From NCBI RefSeq assembly GCF_018860855.1, contig NZ_JAHKQE010000034.1, positions 1 through 64,000 on the forward strand: a stretch of 64,000 bases of DNA, written 5' to 3'. Positions 48,070 to 56,198 of this stretch are shown piece by piece. The position numbers and the translations under genes are program-made. Every line of letters begins with the position of its first letter. The stretch's first letter is position 1. Below the pieces are notes generated by a model that saw only the letters and a list, made by a program, of their open reading frames with translations, had not been told where the DNA came from and made no database searches. This DNA comes from Amphritea atlantica (GTDB taxonomy: Bacteria; Pseudomonadota; Gammaproteobacteria; Pseudomonadales; Balneatricaceae).

Positions 48070-50415
48070 ATGGCAAAAAAGAGAGGGGCAGCAGCATCCC
48101 GTGCCCAAAAGAGTCGTAAAACGGCGCCGAAAAAGGCGTCTTGGAAGCGTCGGCTGTTGGTATTAATGCTTAAGTTAACCTTGGTAATGACGGTTATTGC
48201 TGCCGTTGGGTTAGTTTATCTTGATGCACAGGTACGGGCTAAATTTGAGGGTAAGCGCTGGGCGTTGCCGGCGAAAGTGTACGCTCGGCCATTGGAGCTG
48301 TTTCCGGGCCAACCGCTGAGTCGTGATGACCTGAAAATAGAGTTGAAAGGCTTAGGGTATCAATTTACTTCACGCGCGACGCAACCGGGAAGTGCCGAGT
48401 GGGCTTCCAGCCGTGTTCGGGTCTTTACGCGGGGTTTTGACTTTCCCGATGGGCAGGAGCGGTCGCGCAAGTTATTGATCGACTTTAATGGTGCTACTGT
48501 CAGCCGTATTCGTGATGCGTCTGGCAATTCGTTACCGTTGGCGCGGTTGGAGCCGGTATTGATTGGCGGTATTTACCCCAAAGACAATGAAGATCGTGAT
48601 CTGATCCAGCTATCGGAAGCACCACCGCATCTTGCGGATGCGTTGATTGCCATCGAAGACCGCAATTATTATAGCCATCATGGTATCTCTCTGCGGGGCA
48701 TCGCTCGGGCGATGGTGGTTAATATTAAAGCGGGCCGATTTGTGCAGGGTGGCAGCACGCTGACGCAGCAGTTGATTAAAAACTTTTATCTGAGCTCTGA
48801 ACGCTCTTTAAGCCGAAAATTGGCTGAAATTCCGATGGCGATCTTGCTGGATCTGCATTACAGCAAGGATGAGATTCTGCAAGCGTATCTCAATGAGGTT
48901 TATCTGGGGCAGGAGGGATCAAGAGCGATTCATGGTTTTGGTCTAGCCAGTCAGTATCTATTTGCACAGCCGATTCGCGAACTGAAATTACATCAGGTGG
49001 CGTTGATGGCGGCAATGGTTAAAGGCCCCTCTTTTTATGATCCTAGACGCCACCCTCAGCGGGCGAAGGAGCGTCGTAATCTAGTGCTTAGGGTGTTGCA
49101 AGAACAGGGTAGCATTACCGCAGAAGAGCGAGCTCAGGCGGAACAGCAGCCACTGGGTGTGGTCAAGCAGCAGAGTTTGCAGAAAGGAGCCTATCCGGCT
49201 TACTTGGATCTAGTCAAACGGCAGCTGCGGGAAGAGTATCCTGAAGAGGCACTCAATAGTGAAGGTTTACGAGTGTTTACCGCGCTGGATCCGATTGCTC
49301 AGATACGAGCAGAGGATAGTTTGGTTGAGGTGACGGCAACGCTGCAGAAGCGCTATGGTGCATCGATCAAGGCGTTGGAAGGCGGCATGGTGGTCAGTAA
49401 CCCTCTCAGTGGTGAGGTGCTGGCGGTCGTTGGTGGACGTAAAACTCGGTATCAAGGGTTTAATCGGGCGCTGGATGCGAAGCGTCCGATAGGCTCGTTG
49501 ATAAAGCCTGCGGTCTATCTGGCGGCACTGGAGGAGGGTTATACCCTTGCGTCAATCATAGAAGATAAGCCGATCGCGGTGAAATTGCCTAACGGTGATG
49601 TCTGGCGGCCACAAAACTATGGTCGCACTAGTCATGGGCCGGTGCCATTGCACCGTGCATTATCGCACTCTTATAATCAGTCGACCGCCCGGCTAGGGCT
49701 TGAGATTGGCACCGCTAAGGTGGTCGATATGCTCAAGCGGCTCGGGCTGCAGCGGGAGATCAAAGAGTATCCTTCGATGTTGTTAGGTTCTACGGCGCTG
49801 TCGCCGCTAGAAGTCGCGCAGCTTTATCAGACGATTGCAGGCAATGGCTTTCAGGTGCCGATGCGAGCCATCCGCATGGTGACGGATAGCCGTAATGAAG
49901 AGTTGTCTCGCTATCCATTTCATATTCAGCAAACGGTAGGTGCTGGCCCCATGCATCTGATTCAGTATGCGTTGCAGGAGGTGGTCCGCGAGGGGACGGC
50001 TCGTTCGGTGTATAGTCGTTTACCGCCAAGCTTAACGGTGGCGGGTAAAACCGGCACCACGAATGACCAGCGGGACAGTTGGTTTGCAGGCTTTGCTGGT
50101 GATCGTTTGGCGGTCGTTTGGCTTGGGTTGGATAATAATAAGCCGCTGCCGTTGACGGGTAGCAGTGGTGCGCTGCGTGTTTGGACTGAATTTATGGTTC
50201 AGGCTCATCCTCAGCCATTTGTCGCAGAAAGGCCGGAGAATATCCAGTATCATTGGGTCGAGGATGCCACCGGTTTGATGTCAGGCGAAGGCTGTGACGG
50301 AGCTCGGCAGTTACCGTTTATTGCAGGTACCGAACCTAAAGAGTCATCGGGCTGCGGTGATAATGTTATCAATAACCCGTTTGATGCTTTCAAACGTTGG
50401 TTTAGAGCGGAATAA
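48070..50415 (+). CDS. mrcB: Penicillin-binding protein 1b
   Basis: PBP1b is a bifunctional peptidoglycan synthase. The 781 residues have a basic cytoplasmic start, a membrane helix (about 28-50) and a UB2H-like domain. The glycosyltransferase domain shows EDRNYYSHHGISLRGIARA and GGSTLTQQLIKN. The transpeptidase domain has SXXK in GSLIKPAVYL, SYN in LSHSYNQST and KTGTTND. The length and order match E. coli and Pseudomonas PBP1b. The lipoprotein gene follows 4 bases later. Confidence 0.96.
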   Translation: MAKKRGAAASRAQKSRKTAPKKASWKRRLLVLMLKLTLVMTVIAAVGLVYLDAQVRAKFEGKRWALPAKVYARPLELFPGQPLSRDDLKIELKGLGYQFTSRATQPGSAEWASSRVRVFTRGFDFPDGQERSRKLLIDFNGATVSRIRDASGNSLPLARLEPVLIGGIYPKDNEDRDLIQLSEAPPHLADALIAIEDRNYYSHHGISLRGIARAMVVNIKAGRFVQGGSTLTQQLIKNFYLSSERSLSRKLAEIPMAILLDLHYSKDEILQAYLNEVYLGQEGSRAIHGFGLASQYLFAQPIRELKLHQVALMAAMVKGPSFYDPRRHPQRAKERRNLVLRVLQEQGSITAEERAQAEQQPLGVVKQQSLQKGAYPAYLDLVKRQLREEYPEEALNSEGLRVFTALDPIAQIRAEDSLVEVTATLQKRYGASIKALEGGMVVSNPLSGEVLAVVGGRKTRYQGFNRALDAKRPIGSLIKPAVYLAALEEGYTLASIIEDKPIAVKLPNGDVWRPQNYGRTSHGPVPLHRALSHSYNQSTARLGLEIGTAKVVDMLKRLGLQREIKEYPSMLLGSTALSPLEVAQLYQTIAGNGFQVPMRAIRMVTDSRNEELSRYPFHIQQTVGAGPMHLIQYALQEVVREGTARSVYSRLPPSLTVAGKTGTTNDQRDSWFAGFAGDRLAVVWLGLDNNKPLPLTGSSGALRVWTEFMVQAHPQPFVAERPENIQYHWVEDATGLMSGEGCDGARQLPFIAGTEPKESSGCGDNVINNPFDAFKRWFRAE

Positions 50416-50419
50416 ATAG

Positions 50420-51022
50420 ATGAAAAAAGTAAGAGTAGCGGGCCTTGGGCTGATTTTAGCCTCGTTCTTAGGGGGCTGTACCGGTGGCAATGCTAATATC
50501 AATCCAATTGTCGAAGACCGTTCGGATGCTGGGAAAAATGTAGTGGTGGATCAGAATACCGGCGTGCAAAGCGCCGTATCGACCCCCGTCGATACCAGCC
50601 AAGGATTTACGGTGGTGACGCCTGCGGTGTCTGGGTCGGTGTCTGAATCAGTGCCTGCAGCGGTACCTATGCCTAATAATCCTGCCTCAGTCGTATCGAA
50701 TAGCAATCCAGCGGTTGTGGCATTACTTGATGGGGCTAAGCAGCAGCAACAGCAGGGTGAATATCGCACCGCCCAAAGTAGCCTTGAGCGGGCTCAACGG
50801 ATCGCGCCACGTGATCCGCAGGTGTATTTTCAATTAGCGGATCTACGCCGTCAGCAGGGGCAGTATCTACAGGCAGAACAGTTAGCGCTGAAAGGGTTGA
50901 CTCTAGCGCGGGGACAAACAGCGCAGGAGCGCAAGTTTTGGATTCTAATCGCCGATATTCGCAGTGAAGGAGGCGATCATCAGGGCGCCGCCGATGCGCG
51001 TGCGAAAGCGAACACTTACTGA
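50420..51022 (+). CDS. TPR-repeat lipoprotein next to PBP1b
   Basis: The 200-residue product has a lipoprotein signal (LILASFLGGC, lipid Cys20) and a Ser/Val/Pro-rich stretch (about 30-95). About two tetratricopeptide repeats follow (VVALLDGAKQQQQQGEYRTAQSSLERAQRIAPRDPQVYFQLADLRRQQGQYLQAEQLALKGL). With only 4 bases between the genes it is co-transcribed with mrcB. By analogy with outer-membrane lipoprotein activators such as LpoB it might assist PBP1b, but there is no sequence match to LpoB. That role is an inference from position. Confidence 0.82.
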   Translation: MKKVRVAGLGLILASFLGGCTGGNANINPIVEDRSDAGKNVVVDQNTGVQSAVSTPVDTSQGFTVVTPAVSGSVSESVPAAVPMPNNPASVVSNSNPAVVALLDGAKQQQQQGEYRTAQSSLERAQRIAPRDPQVYFQLADLRRQQGQYLQAEQLALKGLTLARGQTAQERKFWILIADIRSEGGDHQGAADARAKANTY

Positions 51023-51067
51023 TTGAGTATCTCGTTTTTATTCAATGGAATGGTGAGCCATGATGAT

Positions 51068-51087
51068 AAGCGGTATGGGTACCGCTT
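51068..51087 (+). terminator. Stem-loop after the TPR lipoprotein gene
   Basis: AAGCGGTA (51068-51075) and TACCGCTT (51080-51087) form a perfect 8-bp stem around TGGG. It has no immediate T-run, so it is a weak or factor-dependent terminator, or an mRNA 3'-end structure. Confidence 0.55.
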
Positions 51088-51151
51088 AGCGGCTTGCCGT
51101 GATCTATTTTTCTTGAACGATATACTGTGAGTCTTTAGTGGCGGGGTGGTA

Positions 51152-51835
51152 ATGTCAGAGTCTAAATTGCAGGTAACGCTGCGAGAACATTTTCTTTTTT
51201 CCGCATTGACGGAGGCGGCGCGTGAAGTACTTCAGCAGCGCTGTCGTGTCGTTGAGCTTAAAAATGACGAAACCCTATTTCATCAAGGCGATGTGGCCGC
51301 CAGCTTTTATGTCGTTTTGAAAGGCAGTATTAATCTGTTTCGCGTGTCACCGGATGGGCAAACTAAAGTGATCGAGGTGATCAAAACCGGCGGTGCTTTT
51401 GCGGAGGCGCTAATGTTTATGGATCAGGTACGTTATCCCCTGAACGCAATGGCGATGGGTGTCTGTGAAGTAATGGTGATTCCGAATAAGCTGTATAAAG
51501 AGATGATGCTGGCCGCGCCGCAGAGCGCGCTGAAAGTGATGGGCAGTATGGCGGTTAAGCTACATCGGCGTATCACCGAGATCGAAACCCTGACTCTGCA
51601 AAATACCCGTCACCGGCTAGGAAACTATATGTTTGGCTTAGCGCCTGACCCTGCCGAATCGCAGTGTACGATACAGTTGCCGATGGCTAAACAGTTGATC
51701 GCATCGCAGTTGGGTATGCAGCCGGAAACGTTTTCCCGCTTGATGAAAGAGATGAAGACGCAAGGGTTGATTGATGTAAAGGGCGCTGATGTGGTGGTGC
51801 ATGACCTGCAGGGGCTGCGTGAATTTGGTCATTGA
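51152..51835 (+). CDS. Crp/Fnr-family transcriptional regulator (Dnr-like)
   Basis: The 227 residues contain an N-terminal cyclic-nucleotide-binding-type sensor domain (LFHQGDVAASFYVVLKGSINLFRVSPDGQTKVIE), a long dimer helix (about 125-150) and a winged helix. Its recognition helix QPETFSRLMKEMK carries the E-x-x-S-R pattern that reads FNR-type TTGAT sites. The Cys cluster of FNR is absent. In this it resembles Dnr, the haem-dependent NO sensor of Pseudomonas. No denitrification gene lies nearby, so the signal is unknown. Confidence 0.85.
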   Translation: MSESKLQVTLREHFLFSALTEAAREVLQQRCRVVELKNDETLFHQGDVAASFYVVLKGSINLFRVSPDGQTKVIEVIKTGGAFAEALMFMDQVRYPLNAMAMGVCEVMVIPNKLYKEMMLAAPQSALKVMGSMAVKLHRRITEIETLTLQNTRHRLGNYMFGLAPDPAESQCTIQLPMAKQLIASQLGMQPETFSRLMKEMKTQGLIDVKGADVVVHDLQGLREFGH

Positions 51836-51869
51836 TGGTTAATGCTTATTATCGTTAGAGCATAAAAAA

Positions 51870-51899
51870 GGGCAAACCCCGAGAGGTTTGCCCTTTTTT
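51870..51899. terminator. Bidirectional terminator between the Crp/Fnr gene and the cold-shock gene
   Basis: AGGGCAAACC (51870-51879) pairs perfectly with GGTTTGCCCT (51885-51894), flanked by A-run and T-run, serving both convergent genes. Confidence 0.95.
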
Positions 51900-51914
51900 A
51901 GTAGCCGCTATTGA

Positions 51915-52124
51915 TTAGATAGCAACGATGTTTTCTGCTTGTGGGCCTTTCTGGCCATTGGTAACAACGAATTCAACACGCTGACCTTCAGTCAGTGTTT
52001 TGAAACCATCGCTAACGATAGCGCTGAAGTGAGCGAAAACATCTGGGCCAGATTCTTGTTCAATAAAACCGAAACCTTTAGTTTCGTTGAACCATTTAAC
52101 TGTACCGGTAGTTGTAGTAGACAT
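51915..52124 (-). CDS. CspA-family cold-shock protein
   Basis: This 69-residue single cold-shock domain has RNA-binding motifs KGFGFI (RNP1) and VFAHF (RNP2) and [18 protein letters not shown] at the start. Such proteins act as RNA chaperones. Which paralogue (cold-induced or constitutive) cannot be told from sequence. AGGA lies 11 bases before the ATG. Confidence 0.95.
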   Translation of the reverse strand: MSTTTTGTVKWFNETKGFGFIEQESGPDVFAHFSAIVSDGFKTLTEGQRVEFVVTNGQKGPQAENIVAI

Positions 52125-52382
52125 AATAGTAGTATCCTGAGATTTATATAAGAGTAGTGCCTTTTATAGGCTTTATGGCATCAAAATATAGACTGAGACT
52201 TAGAAACTGCAGGACGTGGTGTTACGAATAAAACAACGAAATGTAGGATGTAAATATGAGAATTCTTTCTAGCTGGTAACCACTATATAGCGTTGTTCTG
52301 GGCGTGTCTATCTATTTATTCTTTTGTTTTCATTATCGTTCTTGGTCGTTCGGATCTTTGGCTGCTTTACACGCTAAGTCAG
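52125..52382 (-). promoter_or_regulatory. Upstream region of the cold-shock gene
   Basis: This 258-base gap separates the cold-shock gene from the DUF2157 gene on the same strand. Cold-inducible csp genes often have untranslated leaders of about 150 nt, and the space allows one. A small GCCT/AGGC hairpin lies near 52155-52175. No promoter was recognised with confidence and no other gene is evident. Confidence 0.35.
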
Positions 52383-53579
52383 TCAGATACTTCGTTTTAG
52401 TTTGATGGCGATGGCGCCAATGCCGAGGAAGATAATGCCAAGCAGCACCAGCGTTGCGGGCCAGCCTAGTGAATTTGCAAAGTATTTTTCTGAGAAATAG
52501 ACAATAAAGCCGAGCATAGCAATAACGCTCGTTAGCAGCAGCGCCCGACTTTGCAGCACCACCGAGGCATAAAGTCCTGTTGCTGTAATGGCTAAGAAGA
52601 GGAGTTCGACAGAGGTGTTCTGTAGCAAGTCGAACAAACCACTATAGGCCATGACTGAGCCTAAGAAATAACCGAGGATGACAAGGCGTGGATAGCGTCC
52701 TGACTTATATATGCCATAGGCTGTGGAGATGACGCATCCCCCGACGATTAAACAGGCCCAATTGGTCGCGGTAAACAGGTCGATACGATTAAACAAACCG
52801 CTGTTAAGCCAACAAATAGCAATTAATAATGCCGGTTCCGTCAGCGTTTTATGGGATGTTTTTTCTAGTGCGGTGGCAATGATAAAAAGGGAGCTTCCTA
52901 GTGCTATGGCAATATAAGCGGTGGTTAAGCCGAGTAGCTCTAAGCCCGCATTTAAACAGCCGTAGCTGAAAAATAGTCCGGTAAATAGCAATACCGTCCG
53001 GCGAGACTTATAGAATATTGCCCATTGATGTATGGCCATGACGGCGAACACACAGAGTACCGCTTCACGCCAATTATCGCCTTGAGGATAGAGTTCGTGA
53101 ATTAGCACAAACCAACCATTGGTCATCATGGCTGCGGAGGCAAGCGTTAGGGGAAGAATAAGCCGTGGGTACTTGCGTTCATAGAGAGCCGATATCAGCA
53201 CAATTAGCAGAATATAACCGACACCTAGGGTCGTTAAAATTCGCATTGTACTGCCCATGCTATCCCAGAACATGCCAATATAGGTGCTGATGCCGGCGAG
53301 AATAAAAATCCCCCCTAAGTAAGCCAGTAGGGTTCGCAGAATATCGCCTTTACTACGGTTATCGGCCGGCACCATGACGTGAGTATCTAATGCTGTGCCA
53401 ATTTCCTCGGGGCGGATGTCGTAAGTTTTCATGAGCTGGGCTATATGGGTTAGCGCGCCAGCTTTATTGGTCACACTCGCGGCGCCAAATAGCCCGGCTA
53501 ATAATGGCCACCAGATCGCGCTACCCAGCAGCAGAATAATAATGAGAAATACCAATAACATCATCATGGTAATACCCAA
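52383..53579 (-). CDS. DUF2157-like polytopic membrane protein
   Basis: The 398 residues form about 11-12 membrane helices almost end to end. A short N-terminal cytosolic segment (MKTYDIRPEEIGTALDTHVMVP) precedes LLAYLGGIFILAGISTYIGMFW, the usual pattern of DUF2157-type proteins. The function is unknown. Its start overlaps the upstream 193-residue gene by 16 bases, so the two are translated together and may form one membrane complex (inference). Confidence 0.7.
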   Translation of the reverse strand: MGITMMMLLVFLIIILLLGSAIWWPLLAGLFGAASVTNKAGALTHIAQLMKTYDIRPEEIGTALDTHVMVPADNRSKGDILRTLLAYLGGIFILAGISTYIGMFWDSMGSTMRILTTLGVGYILLIVLISALYERKYPRLILPLTLASAAMMTNGWFVLIHELYPQGDNWREAVLCVFAVMAIHQWAIFYKSRRTVLLFTGLFFSYGCLNAGLELLGLTTAYIAIALGSSLFIIATALEKTSHKTLTEPALLIAICWLNSGLFNRIDLFTATNWACLIVGGCVISTAYGIYKSGRYPRLVILGYFLGSVMAYSGLFDLLQNTSVELLFLAITATGLYASVVLQSRALLLTSVIAMLGFIVYFSEKYFANSLGWPATLVLLGIIFLGIGAIAIKLKRSI

Positions 53580-54145
53580 CCGATGAAGTGAGTGCGTCCG
53601 CGGTAGTATTGATTAGTAATACTTGGCAGGGGAATGTGACGTCCATTTTTACTCAGTGCTGCGCCGTAGCGATAACCCGATGAATAAAAGAGTCCGCCGA
53701 ACAGGCTAGATGAGGCTCGCTTATTGAGGATAAATTCGTAACCGTCTGACGCAATACTGGATGAATCAACGTTGACCCCTTGTAGATCAGGCAGGTCGAT
53801 ACGTTGGGGTTTGGTGCGAACGGACGGTGTTTTTTTAGAATGAGATCGAGGGAGTACGAAGGCTATCTCCTGCACCGCGCCGGTTTTGGCATCGTAGCGC
53901 CAGATTCTAGGTTTGTGATCGTTGGTGCGGCTTCCCTGATCAATCAACTGAACGGAACGGTTGATAACCGCAATTTGCAGACCTCCCTGATCGTTAACGT
54001 ACTCCGTGGCGAACAGTAAGTCATTTTGGGGTGGCGCAACCAGTAAGGTCGGTAAGCCAGATGCCAGCAGGAACAGTGTCACCAGCAGTAAAGGCAGCCC
54101 TAGGCCAAAGGCGATGGTGGGGTTGTCACGTAGAAAGCTCTTCAT
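53564..54145 (-). CDS. Hypothetical membrane-anchored protein, partner of the DUF2157-like protein
   Basis: The 193 residues have one N-terminal membrane helix (about 12-36) and then a soluble, probably periplasmic part with SGYRYGAALSKNGRHIPLP near the end. In other bacteria DUF2157 genes often pair with GDYXXLXY-type anchored proteins. I cannot see a clear GDYXXLXY motif here, so kinship is only suggested by order and topology. Confidence 0.6.
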   Translation of the reverse strand: MKSFLRDNPTIAFGLGLPLLLVTLFLLASGLPTLLVAPPQNDLLFATEYVNDQGGLQIAVINRSVQLIDQGSRTNDHKPRIWRYDAKTGAVQEIAFVLPRSHSKKTPSVRTKPQRIDLPDLQGVNVDSSSIASDGYEFILNKRASSSLFGGLFYSSGYRYGAALSKNGRHIPLPSITNQYYRGRTHFIGWVLP

Positions 54146-54407
54146 CCCGAGTGTCCCTTGATGGTGCTGGCGATATTGTTATTACAAGCAGTATATCAGC
54201 ACAATTGCTTAGGGTGTCGTTAGCGGTCGGTGTTTGTTTTGTGGTTAATGAAGAAGATGTGTTATCTCGCTGGCATGGGCGATAAAGCGAAAGAGAGTCG
54301 GGTTGTCACAGAGGCTATCGAGTTTGTCACTGGGTATAGGACACCCTCGGCTAAAAGGTCATCTTCGGCCGAGGGCTTATTAGCTTTGTTTGAAACGCGC
54401 TAATAAT
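54146..54407. other. Intergenic region with a stem-loop behind the carbonic anhydrase gene
   Basis: CCCTCGGC (54344-54351) pairs with GCCGAGGG (54368-54375). It lies 33 bases after the carbonic anhydrase stop on the minus strand and may be its transcript end, though no T-run follows. The rest should hold the promoter of the two-gene membrane operon. No gene is seen. Confidence 0.5.
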
Positions 54408-55307
54408 TTACTGACTGATGGTGGAAAGAAGCGCTGGGTTGGTGACTAAGTTTCTGACACCGTGGGCGTGATCTTCGTCGAAAACATTGCCTTCACACCA
54501 TTGGCCAACCGTCTCAATATTAACTTTAGCGACTTTAGGTCGTACGCTCCAAGTGACCTGGAGTGGTGAACCTACTTCGTTATAACCCGGACCAGTCGTT
54601 GATCCTGCATATTGAACCGGCGTGCCGGTATTGGTTGGGACGTTCATGGCTTGGTTTAAGTTTTGCTTTCTCGCGTATAGGGCCAGATCGGCGAAATCGA
54701 GAGCGTTGTCATCATTTACCAGCACATAGACCTGGGTTTCTACCCGTAGCTGAGGGTTTTTAATCGCATCATTCAGGCATGAACCTAAGGTAGGGCCCGG
54801 ATTAACTTTGGCAGTGGAGTGGACATAATGCACTTCAATGGTATCGCCTGAACTCAGTGCACCGTGTTTGCTTGGGCAGATATCATGTCCGACGGGCTTT
54901 AGTTCGGCAGCACTGAGGGTGCCAGAGTATTTGTAGCCGCTTTGGTAGCCATGGCCGTCACCATTGCCTGCATACTGGGTAAATTCGCCACCTTTATGTT
55001 CGGCATTCTTATGAAAATGGATGTTACACAGATTCATCTCGGCCGCTGGCGGTGCCGCGCTAAAGGTGCGAGGGTTTTTGCCGGCCATGTCATCAATATC
55101 GCGAGGTGATTGAGGGCCAAATCCTTTACCCGCCGTATTTTCTGCAAGTTTCGCCCGTTGTGCTGCGATAACACTGTCAGAGACGGCTGCATGATGATGA
55201 GCTGATGCGTGAGAATCCGCATGAGTGTCATGGCTGCTCTCTTTGGCACCGGCATGCATCGGCAATAAAGCCGCGGCGACTAAGATGGTTACTAATTTTA
55301 TTTTCAT
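54408..55307 (-). CDS. Delta-class carbonic anhydrase, exported
   Basis: Carbonic anhydrases interconvert CO2 and bicarbonate. The 299 residues begin with a cleavable signal (MKIKLVTILVAAALLPMHAGA), then a His-rich stretch (about 25-45). The body has the delta-class pattern CNIHFHKNAEHKGGEF, followed by GYKYSG and VGHDICPSKHGAL. The delta class was first described in diatoms and is also found in marine bacteria. ATG 55307 is chosen because the signal peptide starts there. Periplasmic location is inferred from the signal. Confidence 0.82.
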   Translation of the reverse strand: MKIKLVTILVAAALLPMHAGAKESSHDTHADSHASAHHHAAVSDSVIAAQRAKLAENTAGKGFGPQSPRDIDDMAGKNPRTFSAAPPAAEMNLCNIHFHKNAEHKGGEFTQYAGNGDGHGYQSGYKYSGTLSAAELKPVGHDICPSKHGALSSGDTIEVHYVHSTAKVNPGPTLGSCLNDAIKNPQLRVETQVYVLVNDDNALDFADLALYARKQNLNQAMNVPTNTGTPVQYAGSTTGPGYNEVGSPLQVTWSVRPKVAKVNIETVGQWCEGNVFDEDHAHGVRNLVTNPALLSTISQ

Positions 55308-55768
55308 TTTTATAATCCCTAGTGTGATAACGGACATCGCTGTTTGTTGTAAGAATCAGGGCCATTGTTTAAAGGCGAGCACTGAATCAGTGGAGGAGGG
55401 TAGCATAATTGTTGATTGTATTTGTTAGTTATTAGTCGAAGTTAAAGTTAAATATTTTTATATTGAGTTGCCTTAAAATTCAATAATAGAGGCGAAGTAA
55501 TACATTTTTATGACATTTTTAGTCAGTGAAAATAATGATTGATTAATATGTATTGGAGCCTAAAGCGCATAGGGATAATGGTTATTGTTCGATGCTATAA
55601 AATGGTGAATCGCAAAACGAGGCTGTTCAATATTCTGTGTCAGCTAAGTTTTAGGGAAACTACGATTAAGAAGTCGCAAAACAAACAGTTTCCTTCACTC
55701 GGTCAAAAATTGCTATATCACATCTATTTTAGTACTTTTAGCCTCTAAATAAGCTCATTCAGCCTTGT
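55308..55768. other. AT-rich region without a recognisable gene
   Basis: The stretch is clearly richer in A and T than the genes to its left and holds only short frames without recognisable content. The longest forward frame (55539-55748) encodes a basic 69-residue peptide with no plausible ribosome site. It marks the left edge of the region carrying IS remnants and the TRAP genes. Confidence 0.5.
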
Positions 55769-56017
55769 TTAGGTGATTTTGAACGGATCCCTTGCGGTTC
55801 GTATCATCTGGTCAATTCTAAACACATTGGCTAAGGCAAACAGCATCGCCAGTTTGTTATCATTTTTCTCTAAGCCGCGATAGATGACCTTTCTAAAGCC
55901 AAACTGTCGCTTTATGATCCGAAATGGGTGCGCCACTTTCGCTCGAATGCTGGCTTTTATGTATTCCGTTCGGATAGTTTGCTTGTTTATTCTCGGGTGT
56001 TTTTTGAGAAGACACAC
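55769..56017 (-). pseudogene. IS5-family transposase, C-terminal remnant
   Basis: The 82-residue frame matches only the last part of IS5-type transposases: [22 protein letters not shown], then [20 protein letters not shown]. The catalytic DDE core is missing. A neighbouring frame just upstream (ERFTLANGL, about 56050-56080) looks like another piece of the same gene in a shifted frame, so the element is truncated and frameshifted. No terminal repeats were found. Confidence 0.75.
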
Positions 56018-56151
56018 CTTGTTTGGCGCATTTTTTAATAAGTGGAAGCAATCAGGCCATTCGCTAAGGTAAAGCGCTCTCCATTATGCAGCAGATTTTT
56101 TACCTCTGTGATGTGCGTTGGTGTCCGTTGAGCCTAGGCGGCTTTCTTGGT

Positions 56152-56179
56152 AGCTCACTCGCTTTAGCAGCGAGTGGCT
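56152..56179. other. Stem-loop at the 3' end of the TRAP operon
   Basis: CACTCGCT (56156-56163) pairs with AGCGAGTG (56169-56176), extended by AGC/GCT past a bulged T. It lies 20 bases beyond the dctM stop on the minus strand. It lacks a T-run but could mark the end of the TRAP transcript. Confidence 0.5.
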
Positions 56180-56198
56180 CACGGAGTTGCGACATTTA

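Noticed and set aside
55539-55748. 69-residue forward frame in the AT-rich gap
   Set aside because: It has no ribosome site or recognised family; such frames are expected by chance in a 460-base gap.
56050-56198. An intact IS5 element
   Set aside because: Only the C-terminal fragment plus a short shifted-frame piece can be traced; no terminal repeats or DDE core.
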